From the NCBI GenBank assembly GCA_949130495.1, contig OX422221.1, positions 149,381,405-149,445,404 on the forward strand: 64,000 nt of DNA, written 5' to 3'. The DNA comes from Sambucus nigra. Its lineage: Eukaryota; Streptophyta; Magnoliopsida; Dipsacales; Adoxaceae. Below are positions 23,147 through 34,510 of the stretch, in pieces. Each line of letters starts with the position of its first letter. Positions within the stretch are counted from its first letter, which is position 1. Made by a program: the position numbers and the translations under genes. The notes under the pieces were generated by a model, which saw nothing but the letters and a program-made list of their open reading frames with translations, had not been told where the DNA came from and did not search any database.

Positions 23147-24250
23147 CTAAAAATAGAATTTCTTGAGATTAGCTGCGTTCCATGCTCGTGGTATCTCTCT
23201 GCCCTCCATCGTTTCCAGATGATATGCACCTCGCAGGTCATCTCTAATTATCTTATAAGGTCCTTCCCAGTTTGGGCCTAGTTTACTGTCTGATGGCTTC
23301 ACTGTGTTGCCCAGGACCTTTTTTAGAACATAGTCCCCAACTCTGAATTTCCTCGGATTGACCCTTTTGCTGTAGTGCTTCACGAGCTGTTGCTGATAGC
23401 TTGCTAGTTTTACTAGGGCAAGTTCCCTGCGCTCGTCGGCCAGGTCGAGTACAGAAAGCAAAGCCTGATCATTCTGGCCTTGCTCGACAAGGTCGGATCT
23501 CATTGTAGGCAATCCCGCTTCTAGTGGGATGACCGCTTCCATACCATATGCTAGTGAGAATGGCGTTTCTCCTGTTTCTCGCCTAGGAGTCGTTCTGTAT
23601 GCCCATAGGATATGCGATAGCTTTGTTGTCCACGCGCCTTTGGCTCGCTCTAACTGCTTCTTCAATCCAGCGATCACTGTTTTGTTGGAAGCTTCAGTTT
23701 GTCCGTTGCTTTGAGGGTAGGCCACCGAGTTGAAGTGGTGCCCGATCCCGTGTTTGTTGCAGAAGTCCTGAAAAGGGCCACTCTCGAACTGTGTTCCATT
23801 ATCAGTGATAATGGTTCTGGGGATTCCAAATCGAGTGATTATATTTCTCCATACGAACCTTATCATGTCAGCATCTCGGATGTTCTCTAGTGGTTCTGCC
23901 TTGATCCACTTGGTAAAGTAATCAGTTGCAACCAACAGGTATTTGCGATTGCCGGCAGCGGTGGGCAGTGGTCCCACGATGTCCATCCCCCACTGGGTGA
24001 AGGGCCAGGGACTGGTCAGGGATTTTAATTCGTTGGCGGGCTGGTGGACCATGGGAGCGTGAAGTTTTCATTTTAGGCATTTGCGAACATATACTGCGGA
24101 GTCCTTTTGCATGTATGCCCACCAATAACCTTCGTTTATTGCTCAAAAGGCTAGAGACCTTCCTCCGACATTACTTCCACAAATTCCTTCGTGAATATCG
24201 TGAAGCACTGCCTTGACATCGCCTGGGTGGACGCATCAAAGGTAGGGGCC
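23147..24250 (-). pseudogene. Tat element integrase
   Basis: The main frame (23147-24052, 301 residues) has the rve core with Asp24 (WGMDIVGPLP), Asp84 (ITDNGTQF) and Glu120 (NGQTEASNK), so the DD35E set is intact. It ends in the GPYKI...GAYHLETMEGREIPRAWN C-terminal module usual for Tat. Upstream (24060-24250) the zinc-binding part is readable as HEGICGSNVGGRSL...GYWW...KCLK but carries two stops and has lost part of the second Cys pair. It would join cDNA to host DNA. The ORF stops one codon after KKFYF, a normal Tat pol end. Confidence 0.85.
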
Positions 24251-24890
24251 GGAGAAAGATCTTTTATATAATTTACCTCCTGTGGATAAGTGAAAGAGAG
24301 AAGCTTTGACTCTTATCTGGTGGGCAGATTTCTTATCCTCTGAAAGCGTTCCGTTCTTTAAATAGTCTTTCAAGGGATCCATCCAGCTGGGGGCTGATTC
24401 CAATTGGAGTATTGGTTTTGCTGTTGTCAGCTCGCAGTTGGGGTAAATGCTTGGGCAACTGAGGAAATCGATAGGGATGAGCCTTTTAAGGCTAGAATCA
24501 ACTGCCGAGCTCAGGGCTGCTAAGGCATCAGCGTGGCTATTTTTCCCCCTGGGAAACTGTTGGATGTTGATCTCTTCAAAGATCGTCATTAAGTTTTTTA
24601 CCAAGGAGAGGTAGGCTGCCATTCTCTCATCCTTCGCGTTATAGTCTCCACTAATCTGATTAGAAACTAGTTGCGAATCACCGAATACCTACAAATGCTT
24701 TGCTCCCAGAGTTTGTGCCTTTTGGAGACCTGCTATTAAGGCTTCGTATTCTGCTTCGTTGTTGGAGGCTGCAAATCCTAGCCTGATTCCTTGCTCAAGG
24801 ACTGTATTTTCTGGAGTGATGAGAACAATTCCAAACCCTGCCCCCTTTGAGTTGGAGGCTCCATCAATGAATAGTTTCTAGCTTTCCAAT
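24236..24890 (-). pseudogene. Tat element second (archaeal-type) RNase H
   Basis: The minus strand reads LFIDGASNSKGAGFGIVL, then ASNNEAEYEALIAGLQKA, then VFGDSQLVSNQISGDY, then an HADALAALSS phrase: the Asp, Glu, Asp, Asp catalytic set of the extra RNase H found in Tat elements. TAG codons lie just before KLFIDG (one change from TGG) and before VFGDSQ. The domain directly follows the inactive-looking first RNase H. Confidence 0.85.
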
Positions 24891-26590
24891 AGCCTGGTTG
24901 TTTTGTTCTGTTGGCTTAGGCTGGTCGAAGGGTTCTTTGCTTGTGAATTCAGCTATGAAATCAGCAAGGATTTGACGCTTGATAGTTGTCCTTGGTTGAA
25001 ATTGGATGTCAAATCGGCCGAGCTCGACTGACCATTTAGACAGTCTGCCCGACAAATCCGCCTTCCTTAGGATAGCCTTGAGGGGGTGTGATGTAAGGAC
25101 GATGATCGTATGAGCTTCGAAGTAATGCTTCAGTTTCCTCGAGGCCATTACTAGGGCGAATGCGAGCTTTTCCAATGGTAGGTAGCGCTGCTCGGCATCT
25201 AATAAGGTTTTGCTCGCGTAATAGACTGGATGTTGGATTCCTGTAACTTCACACATTAGCTCTGAGCTGACAGTATGACTGGATACAGAGAGGTAGAGGT
25301 ACAAAGAGTCCATTTGCTGTGGTATGACAAGCAATGGTGGAGAGCTTAGGTAGGACTTGAGCTCGTCTAATGCTCGCGAGCAGTCTGGGGTCCATTCTAC
25401 TGTTTTGTTTCCTTTTAAGAGTTGGAAGAAAGGCTTGCATCTCTCAGAGGATTTAGAAATGAAATGATTTAGAGCAGCGAGCATTCCAGTGAGCTTTTGT
25501 ACATCTCGGACTGTGCGAGGAGGTTGCACTCTGTTGATTGCATCAATCTGGTCCGGATTAGCCTCTATGCCTCGCTTGCTGACCAAATACCCAAGAAACT
25601 TTCCTGACTGGACACCGAAGGAACACTTGCTCGCGTTGAGTTTCACTCGGTACTTTCTGAGGATTTCGAAGGTACTTGACAGGTCCGAGAGGTGACTTTC
25701 CTTCTCCTTGCTCTTGACGAGCATGTCGTCGATGTAGACCTCCATTGTGTCACCCATTTGATTCCTGAACATTTTAGTAACTAGCCGCTGATAGGTTGCC
25801 CCTGCATTTTTGAGCCCAAAAGGCATGACCTTGTAATAGTATAAACCAACCGTCGTGATAAACGCCATTTTGTCCTGATCTGGGGCATACAGGGGAATCT
25901 GGTGAGATCCTGAGTACGCGTCCAGGAAACTCATTCGTTCGTGAGCTGCGGTGGGGTCTACTAGTCGGTCTATTTTCGGAAGAAGGAAGCTATCCTTGGG
26001 GCAGGCTTTGTTGAGGTCAGTGAAGTCTATGCAAACTCTCCACTTCCCGTTGCTTTTCATAACTACCACTAGGTTGGATAACCATTTGGGGAATTTCACT
26101 TCCCGTATGGACCCTCCATCCAACAGTTTTTAGACTTCTTTTTCTATTGCTATGGCTTTCTCGGGAGCAGTTCGTCGTGCCTTCTGTGCTATCGGCTTGA
26201 ATGTGGGATCGACGTGCAACTGATGGCAGACCATATTGGGATCGATTCCTGGCAGCTCATAGGGTTCCCAAGCGAAAACATCAATGTTGCTTCTGAGTAA
26301 GGTTGACAAATCCTTTTGCTCTTGGTTAGTGAGTGACGCTCCGATTAGGAAGACTCTACTGCTATCGCCTTCTTTAGCCGTCACTTCTACCAGGTCCTCT
26401 ACGACACGCTCGGAGGGGAGGAGCCTGGTCTCTTCCACTCCAGGCCTTCCATATTTTAATTGCTATTTGGAAGGAATTGCACCTTCCACCACTTTCTCGC
26501 TGGTTTGAACGGCTTTTCTCTCTGTCTTTGATCGGATGGCCGCTATGAAGCATTTCCTTGCCATCGCCTGGTCGCCATGTATCTCCATTA
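24864..26590 (-). pseudogene. Tat element reverse transcriptase and first RNase H
   Basis: 26130-26590 holds the RT N-terminus (FAWEPYELPGIDPNMVCHQLHV...). A TAG at 26130-26132 separates it from the 419-residue frame 24864-26123. RT motifs are FLDAYSG (Asp68), VMPFGLKNAGATYQ and VYIDDMLVKS (residues 129-138), and the active-site residues are all present. The following RNase H (LYLSVSSHTVSSEL...HPVYYASKTL) lacks the first catalytic Asp, as is usual for the Tat tether RNase H. The frame enters the nested Tekay element at 26590, and protease lies on the other side at 37529. Confidence 0.9.
26586..26590. other. Target-site duplication CATTA, left copy
   Basis: CATTA at 26586-26590 and again at 37529-37533, flanking the Tekay element exactly. 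Confidence 0.95.
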
Positions 26591-27598
26591 TGTGACACCC
26601 CGCCTCATTAAATATCGGCCGATCACTCTTTTATTAAATTAAATCAAGGTAAACAGTTGGTTCATTCTCAGCATCACTGTCGATAAAAAATAAATTTTCC
26701 AATTTAACACCCTGAATAATTAAGCTAAGTGTCAAAACATTTTTCCAAACTTTCCAAATTTTAATTAACGAAAAAGATTTATTTAATTAAAATAACATTT
26801 CTACAATTAAGAATCACACAACAATAAACTAAATAACATAAACCATTCGTCAATCGAATGTCAACATATGGAATTAAAAATCACAAATCCATCCTGAATA
26901 AATCCCATAGAACAATACTGGAAAATAACTGAAATATAAATGTCCCAATAATAAATGAAATAATGGAAAGGACGACACATGCCCAATGAATGAGAATGCT
27001 AGAAGTGGAGTCAATAAAAGAAGCCATCTACTCAAGTGACCTGCAACTCCCACCTAAGCTGCAGCACGTTCCTCTCAAGGGATCCTAAGCAAGACGCCCC
27101 TGTGGCTGGGCACCTGAAAATATATATATATATATATATACAAGAGAGAGAGAGAAAAAGAAACGGGTCAGAGCCCAAAAGTGTGTTTGATTTTAAAATA
27201 AGTTTAGCAAGTATTTAAATTGATACAGGCCAATGCAATAACATATTAGTACGTCACTCTCTTGAGTAAATACTCACCTCTCTTCTAATGTGCACACCTA
27301 TCGCACTAACTTTCCCCACAGTTTCTTATCATTTAACGTACTAGTCTTTCTAAAAGATTAAACTTAACTTAGATTACCCGCAAGATTTATAATTCACGAC
27401 TCCATTTTAAAAGAATGTTCCAAACAGTAATCAAAGGCCTCCATTTTAACTTTATAAAATCAATAAAGTTTTACAGTGACATCTTATACCTTTTTCAAAA
27501 CAAGTATTTAATAATTTGAGTCAGCAGCCATGTCCTACTTATCAAATCTCAGTAGACAATTTCAAATATCATAATCTCATATATATATTAACTACTCG

Positions 27599-27629
<31 letters not shown>

Positions 27630-29624
27630 ACAGCACCCCGAATAGAACTATGGTGCGTGCATACTCTACTATCCAAAGCCCCATATCACTCATATTAAGG
27701 GGAATACATTCGGAATCACTCTCGAATTGTATTAACAGAAATACACAAGCAATATTGAGGCGAAGCATAGATTCCAAGTCTCTAAGAGGGTGGCACATAC
27801 CGGCGTCTCTTAGGACCGTCTGAACTATCACATCGATAGCCTGTATCAAGGACATCTATCTTCTAGGGTACAAGTCAATATCCCCCATAAAGGTCCCATC
27901 GAGATAAGACTTGTCCCAGCGCGGAAACCTCAGGGATAGTAAGTAGCGTGGGTATGATTTTCACATGCATATAATATATGTACACACAATCATATAAATA
28001 TACCACTTTATCATATTAATGTGGGTTCTTCTCATCACCCGTAATTATACCATTTATTCTAAATTTCACAGTTATAGGATTTTGTATAAGGTTTTATTCC
28101 TAACCTTAACTCGAAGGGTTTTCTCACTTATTACCTAACACTCATGGGCTACATCCTCACAAATCTGAATTTTAGTATGTGTCTTTATTAGGTTCCAACG
28201 TAACTCTCTTACGCACCTCACCCTTTAAATTCATAAATCCACTAACCTAAAGTAAATATCCCATAATTACCATTTCCGTTAAAGGTTAAAGGTTCCAACA
28301 TTTATTCATATACCCTACTAGTCCTCAATGTCTCCCAAATAAATTTCTCACGAATGCCCAAGAATTATTTCACGATAAACTTAATTTAACTAATTAAACA
28401 AGGAAAAATAAGAATCTGCCAGGAGGGGTCGATCGATCGAAGCTTGGGGCTCGATCGATCGAAGCTTCGATCGATCGATGCTCTATGTTCGATCGATCGA
28501 TCAAGCATGTCTGGGTAAAATTCTGCAGAATTGCAGTTACGGGTTTCATCCAATTTCTTTATCAAATTCCATATTTTCAACACTAATCGACCCACAAATT
28601 CTACTACTAACATAATAACATGATTCCAGATGTTTTTAACGTTCAGCATGCATGTATTCATCATTAAACATGGTTAAACAGCCCAAAATCTCATCTAATC
28701 ATCAAGAACCCTAAAGTTTTCATAACTATGATTCAATTCAATTTTTCTCCAGAATTTCTTCCTAATAAAACATCAAAAGTTCGTGGGTAATACATCTATA
28801 TCATCAAAAGTTTCCAGCATAAGGTTTTAATCTTCTCTACATGCAATTTCCTATCAAAATTTGGGGTTTTCTTACATGGATTACATTCCTAATTAATCCT
28901 AAACTAATATGAACATTGCACTAACGAAATACGTAAGTTAAACACTTGCCTGGGATTTTTAGAAGTCTGATTTCCTGTTGATTATGGTGTGGTTGTGTTC
29001 TCCTCCTCGCGATCTATGCGTTGGTGGTGACGGCGGTGCAAACGGTGGTGTTTTGGCCTTGAATCTCCTTGAAAGGTCTCTCCTCTCCTCTCCAATGGCC
29101 GTTCTAGGGTTCTGAATGTTCTAACCCTAAATGGCTAGCCTAACCAGCTGATAAAGGCTGCTAAAATTCGTGGGTTTAATTACCCTATTTTTTAAAATGA
29201 CCAAAATGCCCTCCCGGGTCACGAATTAGGCCTAAAAACACCCCGAGACCCAAACTAAATCCCCCGGTACACTTTTCTGACTATCTCGACCCTTCCGGAC
29301 GCGTTGGCGCACTCAAAATGACCATACGAATAACTTATAAAATATTTACTTTTTAATTAACAAAATTAGTCCCGACGTGACACAGGCACGTCCCAACTTA
29401 AATTTTCGAAATAGTCATTTAATTCACGTATGACATTCAATATAACCAATATAGTATATCACTATGCTCGTTAGTAATATCCAACAAGTTTCCCATAATT
29501 ACTAACTCTCGACATGTTAATAATTATAACATAATTAATTTTCGGATTTTTATTAAATAAACATTCTCATTAAATTTAATAAATCCCCAAATTAATATAG
29601 CATAAAAAAATACGGGGTATTACA
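26591..29624 (-). repeat. Tekay element 3' LTR (3034 bp)
   Basis: From TGTGACACCCCGCC to GGGGTATTACA. Differs from the 5' LTR by scattered substitutions, a longer TA tract near 27602-27629 and small indels. On the minus strand it contains a donor-like CAG|GCAAGT at 28949 and a four-copy TCGATCGATCGA array at 28429-28503. Confidence 0.95.
28429..28503. repeat. Palindrome array, Tekay left LTR
   Basis: Four perfect TCGATCGATCGA copies start at 28429, 28451, 28467 and 28489 (spacing 22, 16, 22). The middle two plus the AAGCTT-containing spacer form a perfect 28-base palindrome at 28451-28478. Confidence 0.95.
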
Positions 29625-29637
29625 TACTTCCCCACTA
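29625..29637 (-). other. Polypurine tract, Tekay element
   Basis: The minus strand reads TAGTGGGGAAGTA directly before the 3' LTR. It primes plus-strand DNA synthesis. Confidence 0.75.
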
Positions 29638-32600
29638 ATAACGGAATTTCATCCCGAAATTCAGAAAATAAGGCATACCTGGTAAAAATAACTCTGGATA
29701 TCTCTCGTGCATATCTGCCTCACGCTCCCAAGTGGATTCCTCCACATTATGATGCTCCCACTGAACTCGCACAAGTGGAACTATTTTCGACCTCAATCTC
29801 CTCTCACTATAGTCTAGAATATCCACTGGTCTCTCCTCGTAAGAGCTATCAGACTGTAAGTCAATCTCATCAATCGCAATGTGAGTATAGGCCATATCAT
29901 CCCGAAGATATCGTCTCAACGACGAGATGTGGAATACATCGTGGATGCGATGTAAATGTTCTGGCAATCCCAACCTGTATGCTACCGGCCCAATCCTCTC
30001 GATGATGGGAAATGGTCCCACATACCTCGGGGCCAATTTCCCTTTCTTCCCGAACCTCATCACTCCTTTCATAGGAGATACACGCAATAACACTTGATCT
30101 CCCACATTAAACTCCCGGAATAACCGTTTCGCATCGGCGTAGCTCTTCTGCCTGTCTTGGGCTACCCGAATACGACTCCTGATTATCTCAATCCTCGCGG
30201 AGGTCTCCTGAATCACTTCTGGTCCTAGCAACTTGTTGTCCCCCACCTCGAGCCAACAAGTTGGAGAACGACAAGGCCTTCCATACAAATCCTCAAATGG
30301 AGCCATACCAATCGCAAACTGATAAGAGTTATTATAAGCAAACTCCACCAGTGGAAGATGTGGATCCCAACCTCCTCCAAAATCGAGAACACACATGCGT
30401 AGCATATCCTCTAACATCTGATTAGTACGCTCTGTCTGTCCATCTGTCTGTGGGTGGTAAGCTGAACTCAACCTCAACTCGGTACCCATAGCCTCCTGAA
30501 AGCTTTCCCAGAAACGTGACACAAAAATCTTATCTCTATCTGACACAATATTCAGGGGCACCCCGTGTAATCTGACAATCTCAGCAATGAACAATTGAGC
30601 ATACTGACCCGTAGTATAATCTGTCCGCACTGGCAGAAAATGAGCCACTTTGGTCAAACGGTCTACAATCACCCAGATAGAATCGTGGCCCCGCTGTGAT
30701 GTAGGCAACCCTGTAATGAAATCCATGGAAATAATCTCCCACTTCCACGCGGGTACTTCCAACGGCTGAAGCAATCCTGATGGTTTCTTGTGGTCCACCT
30801 TCACCAGCTGGCAGGTAGAACACTTGGACACAAACTCGGCGATGTCCTTCTTCATCCCACTCCACCAGTATTGACGCCTCATGTCCTGGTACATTTTATC
30901 ACCTCCTGGATGTACTGCAAATCGGGACCCGTGAGAATGAGTCATCACTTCATGACGTAACTCCGCTCCTTTTGGAACCACTAATCTCCCATTAAACCGC
31001 AAACCTCCATCAGAACTAACATAATAGGACTCAGCACCCTCGGCTAGAAGTCGCACAATCTGCTCCTGGCAAAACGGGTCCGTGGTCTGTGCCTGTATCA
31101 CCCTCGTAACAATCTCGGGTGTGACTGACATCACAGATATGAAAGAACGGGCTACTGCGTCCTGGTGACCCAACTCCTTCCATTTTTCTTTCCAGATGTC
31201 CGCTACATCGTCTACCGATCTATGGCTCAACGGATCAGCAACTATGTTGGCCTTCCCCGGATGATACTGTATATCGAACTGGTAGTCCTTCACAAACTCT
31301 AACCACATGCGCTGACGCATATTCAGCTCTTGCTGAGTGAACAGGTACTGCAGTGACTTATGGTCTGTGAACAAATGAAATTTCTCGCCCAATAAGTAGT
31401 GCCTCCAAATTCTCAATGCAAAGACGACCGCTGTTAACTCCAGGTCGTGGGTGGGGTAATTCTTATCATGCGGCTTAAGCTTGCGGGAAGCAAAAGCTAT
31501 AGCCTTCTCTTCCTGCTGAAGTACTCCCCCAAGTCCCCGTAAGGACACATCGGTATAAACCAGGTACTCCACACCCGGTTTCGGTAAGGCAAGGACTGGT
31601 GCTGAAGTAAGCTTGTCTTTCAGCTCGTCGAAAGCCAGCTGACAAGCATCGTCCGAAACATATGGTACCCCTTTGCGAGTCAGATTCGTCAATGGACCCG
31701 CTATTTTGGAGAATCCCCGAATGAATCTCCTGTAGTATCCGGCTAATCCCAAGAAACTACGCACTTCTGTCGGTGTCGTGGGCTGTCCCCACTCCCTCAC
31801 CGCTGATACTTTGCTCGGATCAACTGGAATCCCTTGTTCAGAAATGACATGGCCCAAGAACTGTACTTCTCGCAGCCAGAATCCACACTTCTCGTACTTA
31901 GCATACAACTGATGCTCTCGTAGAGTCTGAAGGACTTGCCTCAAGTGCTCAGCATGCTCCTCCTCGGAGTGTGAATATATCAAGATATCATCTATGAAGA
32001 CGATGACGAACTGATCCAAGAACTCTCTGAATACTCGGTTTATCAAGTCCATGAAAATGGCTGGGGCATTTGTGAGTCCGAACGGCATCACCCTGAAATC
32101 ATAGGACCCATATCTCGACAAGAAAGCAGTCTTTGAAACATCATGCTCTCTAATACGTAACTGATGGTACACCAACCTCAGATCTATCTTCGAAAAGAAA
32201 GTTGCTCCCCTCAACTGGTCGAACAGATCATCGATTCGAGGCAACGGATACTTATTTCGTATCGTGACCTTGTTCAATTTATGGTAGTCCACACACAATC
32301 TTAGTGAACCATCTCTTTTCTTCACAAACAAGACTGGAGCGCCCCAAGGTGAGGTACTCCTATGGATGAAGCCCTGACCTAACAGCTGCTCTATCTGATC
32401 TCGTAGCTCTCGCATCACTGTCGGAGCCATACGGTACGGTGCGCATGCTATAGGTCTCGTATCTGGCAGTAAATCTATAACAAAGTCTATCTCACGACTG
32501 GGGGGTAGGCCTGGTATCTACTGAAACACATAGAAATACTCCCTGACAACAGGGATCGAATCTAAGGGAATCACAACCTCCTTAGAGGTATCCTCCTCTA

Positions 32601-33015
32601 TGTAGTACAAATGAGCGGTCGAACCTCCCTCTGGGTGAGGCATCGCCACTACAAACATCTCTTGCCCCGGAATGGAAAAAACAATGCTCCCACCGAAGCA
32701 ATCAATCATGGCTCTATAAGCTGTGAGCCAGTCCATACCGATAATCACATCATGCTCGTGCATGTCTAAGACTAACATGTTAGCAGTTAATACCAAGCTA
32801 CCAATCTCTACCCCCACTCCCCGGCATATAAAGAATATAAGTGACCCACTCCCCAGTGGTGAGTCGACACACGTCACGGTGCTCTCTGCTGTGTCTAGCA
32901 ATCCTAAGGACTTTGCGAAATGCGTAGCTATAAAACAATGCGTTGCCCCCATATCAAATAATACCCGACCCATAGTACCATTGATAGGAAACATACCCTC
33001 AATAGCGGGTGGTGC
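29635..33015 (-). pseudogene. Tekay pol: protease, RT, RNase H, integrase, chromodomain
   Basis: A single frame with one internal TAG at 32518-32520. Protease lies in 32518-33015; its active site reads FDMGATH where FDSGATH is usual. In the 931-residue downstream frame: RT with KIDLR (Asp83) and FIDD (residues 145-148); RNase H with Asp293, Glu331, Asp356 and Asp399; integrase zinc region ending CSTC (Cys537, Cys540); catalytic Asp570, Asp631 and Glu667 (D35E spacing); then a chromodomain at about 857-913 ([11 protein letters not shown]...[14 protein letters not shown]). Chromodomains in this group bind methylated H3 tails and steer insertion to heterochromatin. Apart from the nonsense codon and the protease residue, this is the best-preserved coding sequence in the window. 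Confidence 0.95.
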
Positions 33016-34326
33016 CTATGGAGCTGCTGCCTGGTGGACGTTATAGACACGTCCATACTGCAATTGCCCCTGCTGCACTGGAGCTGCTGGAATGGCTGGT
33101 AGGGCTGGCACCTGGGCTGGAGCTGGGAGGGCAGGTGGAAAGAGTGGTCTCTGCGGCTCATTACGGGCTCCCTGCTGCTGTGGGGCCCTATCGCCCTCTG
33201 GGCAAACCTGGCGCCTATGGCCATGTTTACCGCACCCAAAGCATCTGCCTTTGAAGTTACCACCCCTCTGACCCTGCTGTCCACGGCCCTGCTGGCCGTT
33301 ACCTCCATGCCACTGGCCCTGTTGGCCCTGATGTGCACGCTGTGGTCCTTGCTGGCCCTGTTGCTGTCCCTGCGGTCGGTGTTGGCCCTGCTGGCCCTGC
33401 TGATTAGGCTGGCCCTGATGGCCCTGCCTGAAACCCCCAAATCCCTGCCTAGAATCACCTGAACGGAATCGCTTAGCAGGGTCCCCCTAATGGGAACTCT
33501 GCTCGTGCTGATGAGTCTGTCCATGAGTTGGTGCCCCACCGGCACTATTACCCATGATCCTGCCCTGCTGGCTGGACTCTCCTGCTCTCTTGCTTCCCTG
33601 AAGATGGAAGTGGTGATCCTGGTAATGTAGTAACGCTGCATTGAGTACGTCAGTGAAAGTACTCAGGGATAGATTCCCAATAAGGTGCTGATGGATCCTC
33701 CAAGCTAACCCGTCGACAAACAGCAAAATCTTCTTGCTCTCAGTGGGTGCCTTATCCGGCACAATAGTGAGAAGTCTCGTGAACTCCTCCTCATACTCAA
33801 CTACAGTAAGGTTCTCCTGCTTCAGATTTAGTAATTTCCGCCTCATCTCAGTCTGCACTGCGGGTGGAAAATACTTGCGGTCAAACCGCTCCCAGAACAA
33901 CTGAATGGGGATCGTGTCCCTCTCCTCCAAAGTAGTAGTGGACTCCCACCACTGTAATGCGGCTCCCACCAGCTTAAAGGAAGCCAACAACTGCTTTTGC
34001 ACGTCAGTTCACTCATACATTCGGAGATGCCGCTGGATGTCCTTCTTCCATTGGCTGACTGTAACAATATCGGAGCTACCAGAAAACTCAGGGGGATTCG
34101 CTTTCTGAAAAGCATCCCGAACCCTCTCCCATGCGGATGGAAGCTGTGCTGGTACTGGCGCCACTTCCTGAAACTGGGGTGGAGCCTGTTGAATCACCTC
34201 TATTGCGGCATTCACCTCCTGAGCAACAATGGCGGCTACTTCGTTCGCATTCATTGTGCCTGGTGCCAGAGCTGCTGGCTTCTTGGCTTGGGCACGCCTA
34301 TCTTTCGGAGCACGTCTCGGAGGCAT
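33016..34326 (-). pseudogene. Tekay gag
   Basis: The start is most likely the ATG at 34326 (MPPRRAPKDRR), 170 bases inside the primer site; an upstream in-frame ATG at 34374 exists. The gag core reads FSGSSDIVTVSQWKKDIQRHL...WWESTTT...FWERFDRKYFP. A long Gln/Gly-rich tract follows, then a CCHC knuckle CFGCGKHGHRRQVC (33202-33243). Nonsense codons lie at 34009-34011 (TGA), 33487-33489 (TAG) and 33016-33018 (TAG). It is in the same frame as pol, so the intact ancestor had one gag-pol polyprotein. Confidence 0.9.
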
Positions 34327-34496
34327 GTGAAACGTGAACAAGTTTATTAGTCTACAGTTATTATCATATCTCAAATAGCTGAAGACTTAAACATAAAAGA
34401 AAGAATACAACAATCCTAAAAATAGGGCTCTATAACAATAATGTTAAGCTGAAAGCGAAATAAGCCGTACAGATCCTATGGACACTAGAACCTGAT

Positions 34497-34508
34497 GCTC
34501 TGATACCA
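34497..34508 (-). other. Primer-binding site, Tekay element
   Basis: The minus strand reads TGGTATCAGAGC, the complement of the 3' end of plant initiator tRNA-Met, two bases inside the 5' LTR that ends at 34511. Confidence 0.9.
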
Positions 34509-34510
34509 CC

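Noticed and set aside
23529..23890. Plus-strand frames over the Tat integrase
   Set aside because: Shadows of the minus-strand integrase with intact DDE residues.
28386..28664. 92-residue minus-strand frame across the palindrome array (and its copy at 36290-36568)
   Set aside because: Lies inside LTRs, lacks motifs and simply translates the repeat.
33009..33462. Plus-strand Leu/Ala-rich frames
   Set aside because: Antisense shadows of the Gln/Gly-rich tail of Tekay gag.
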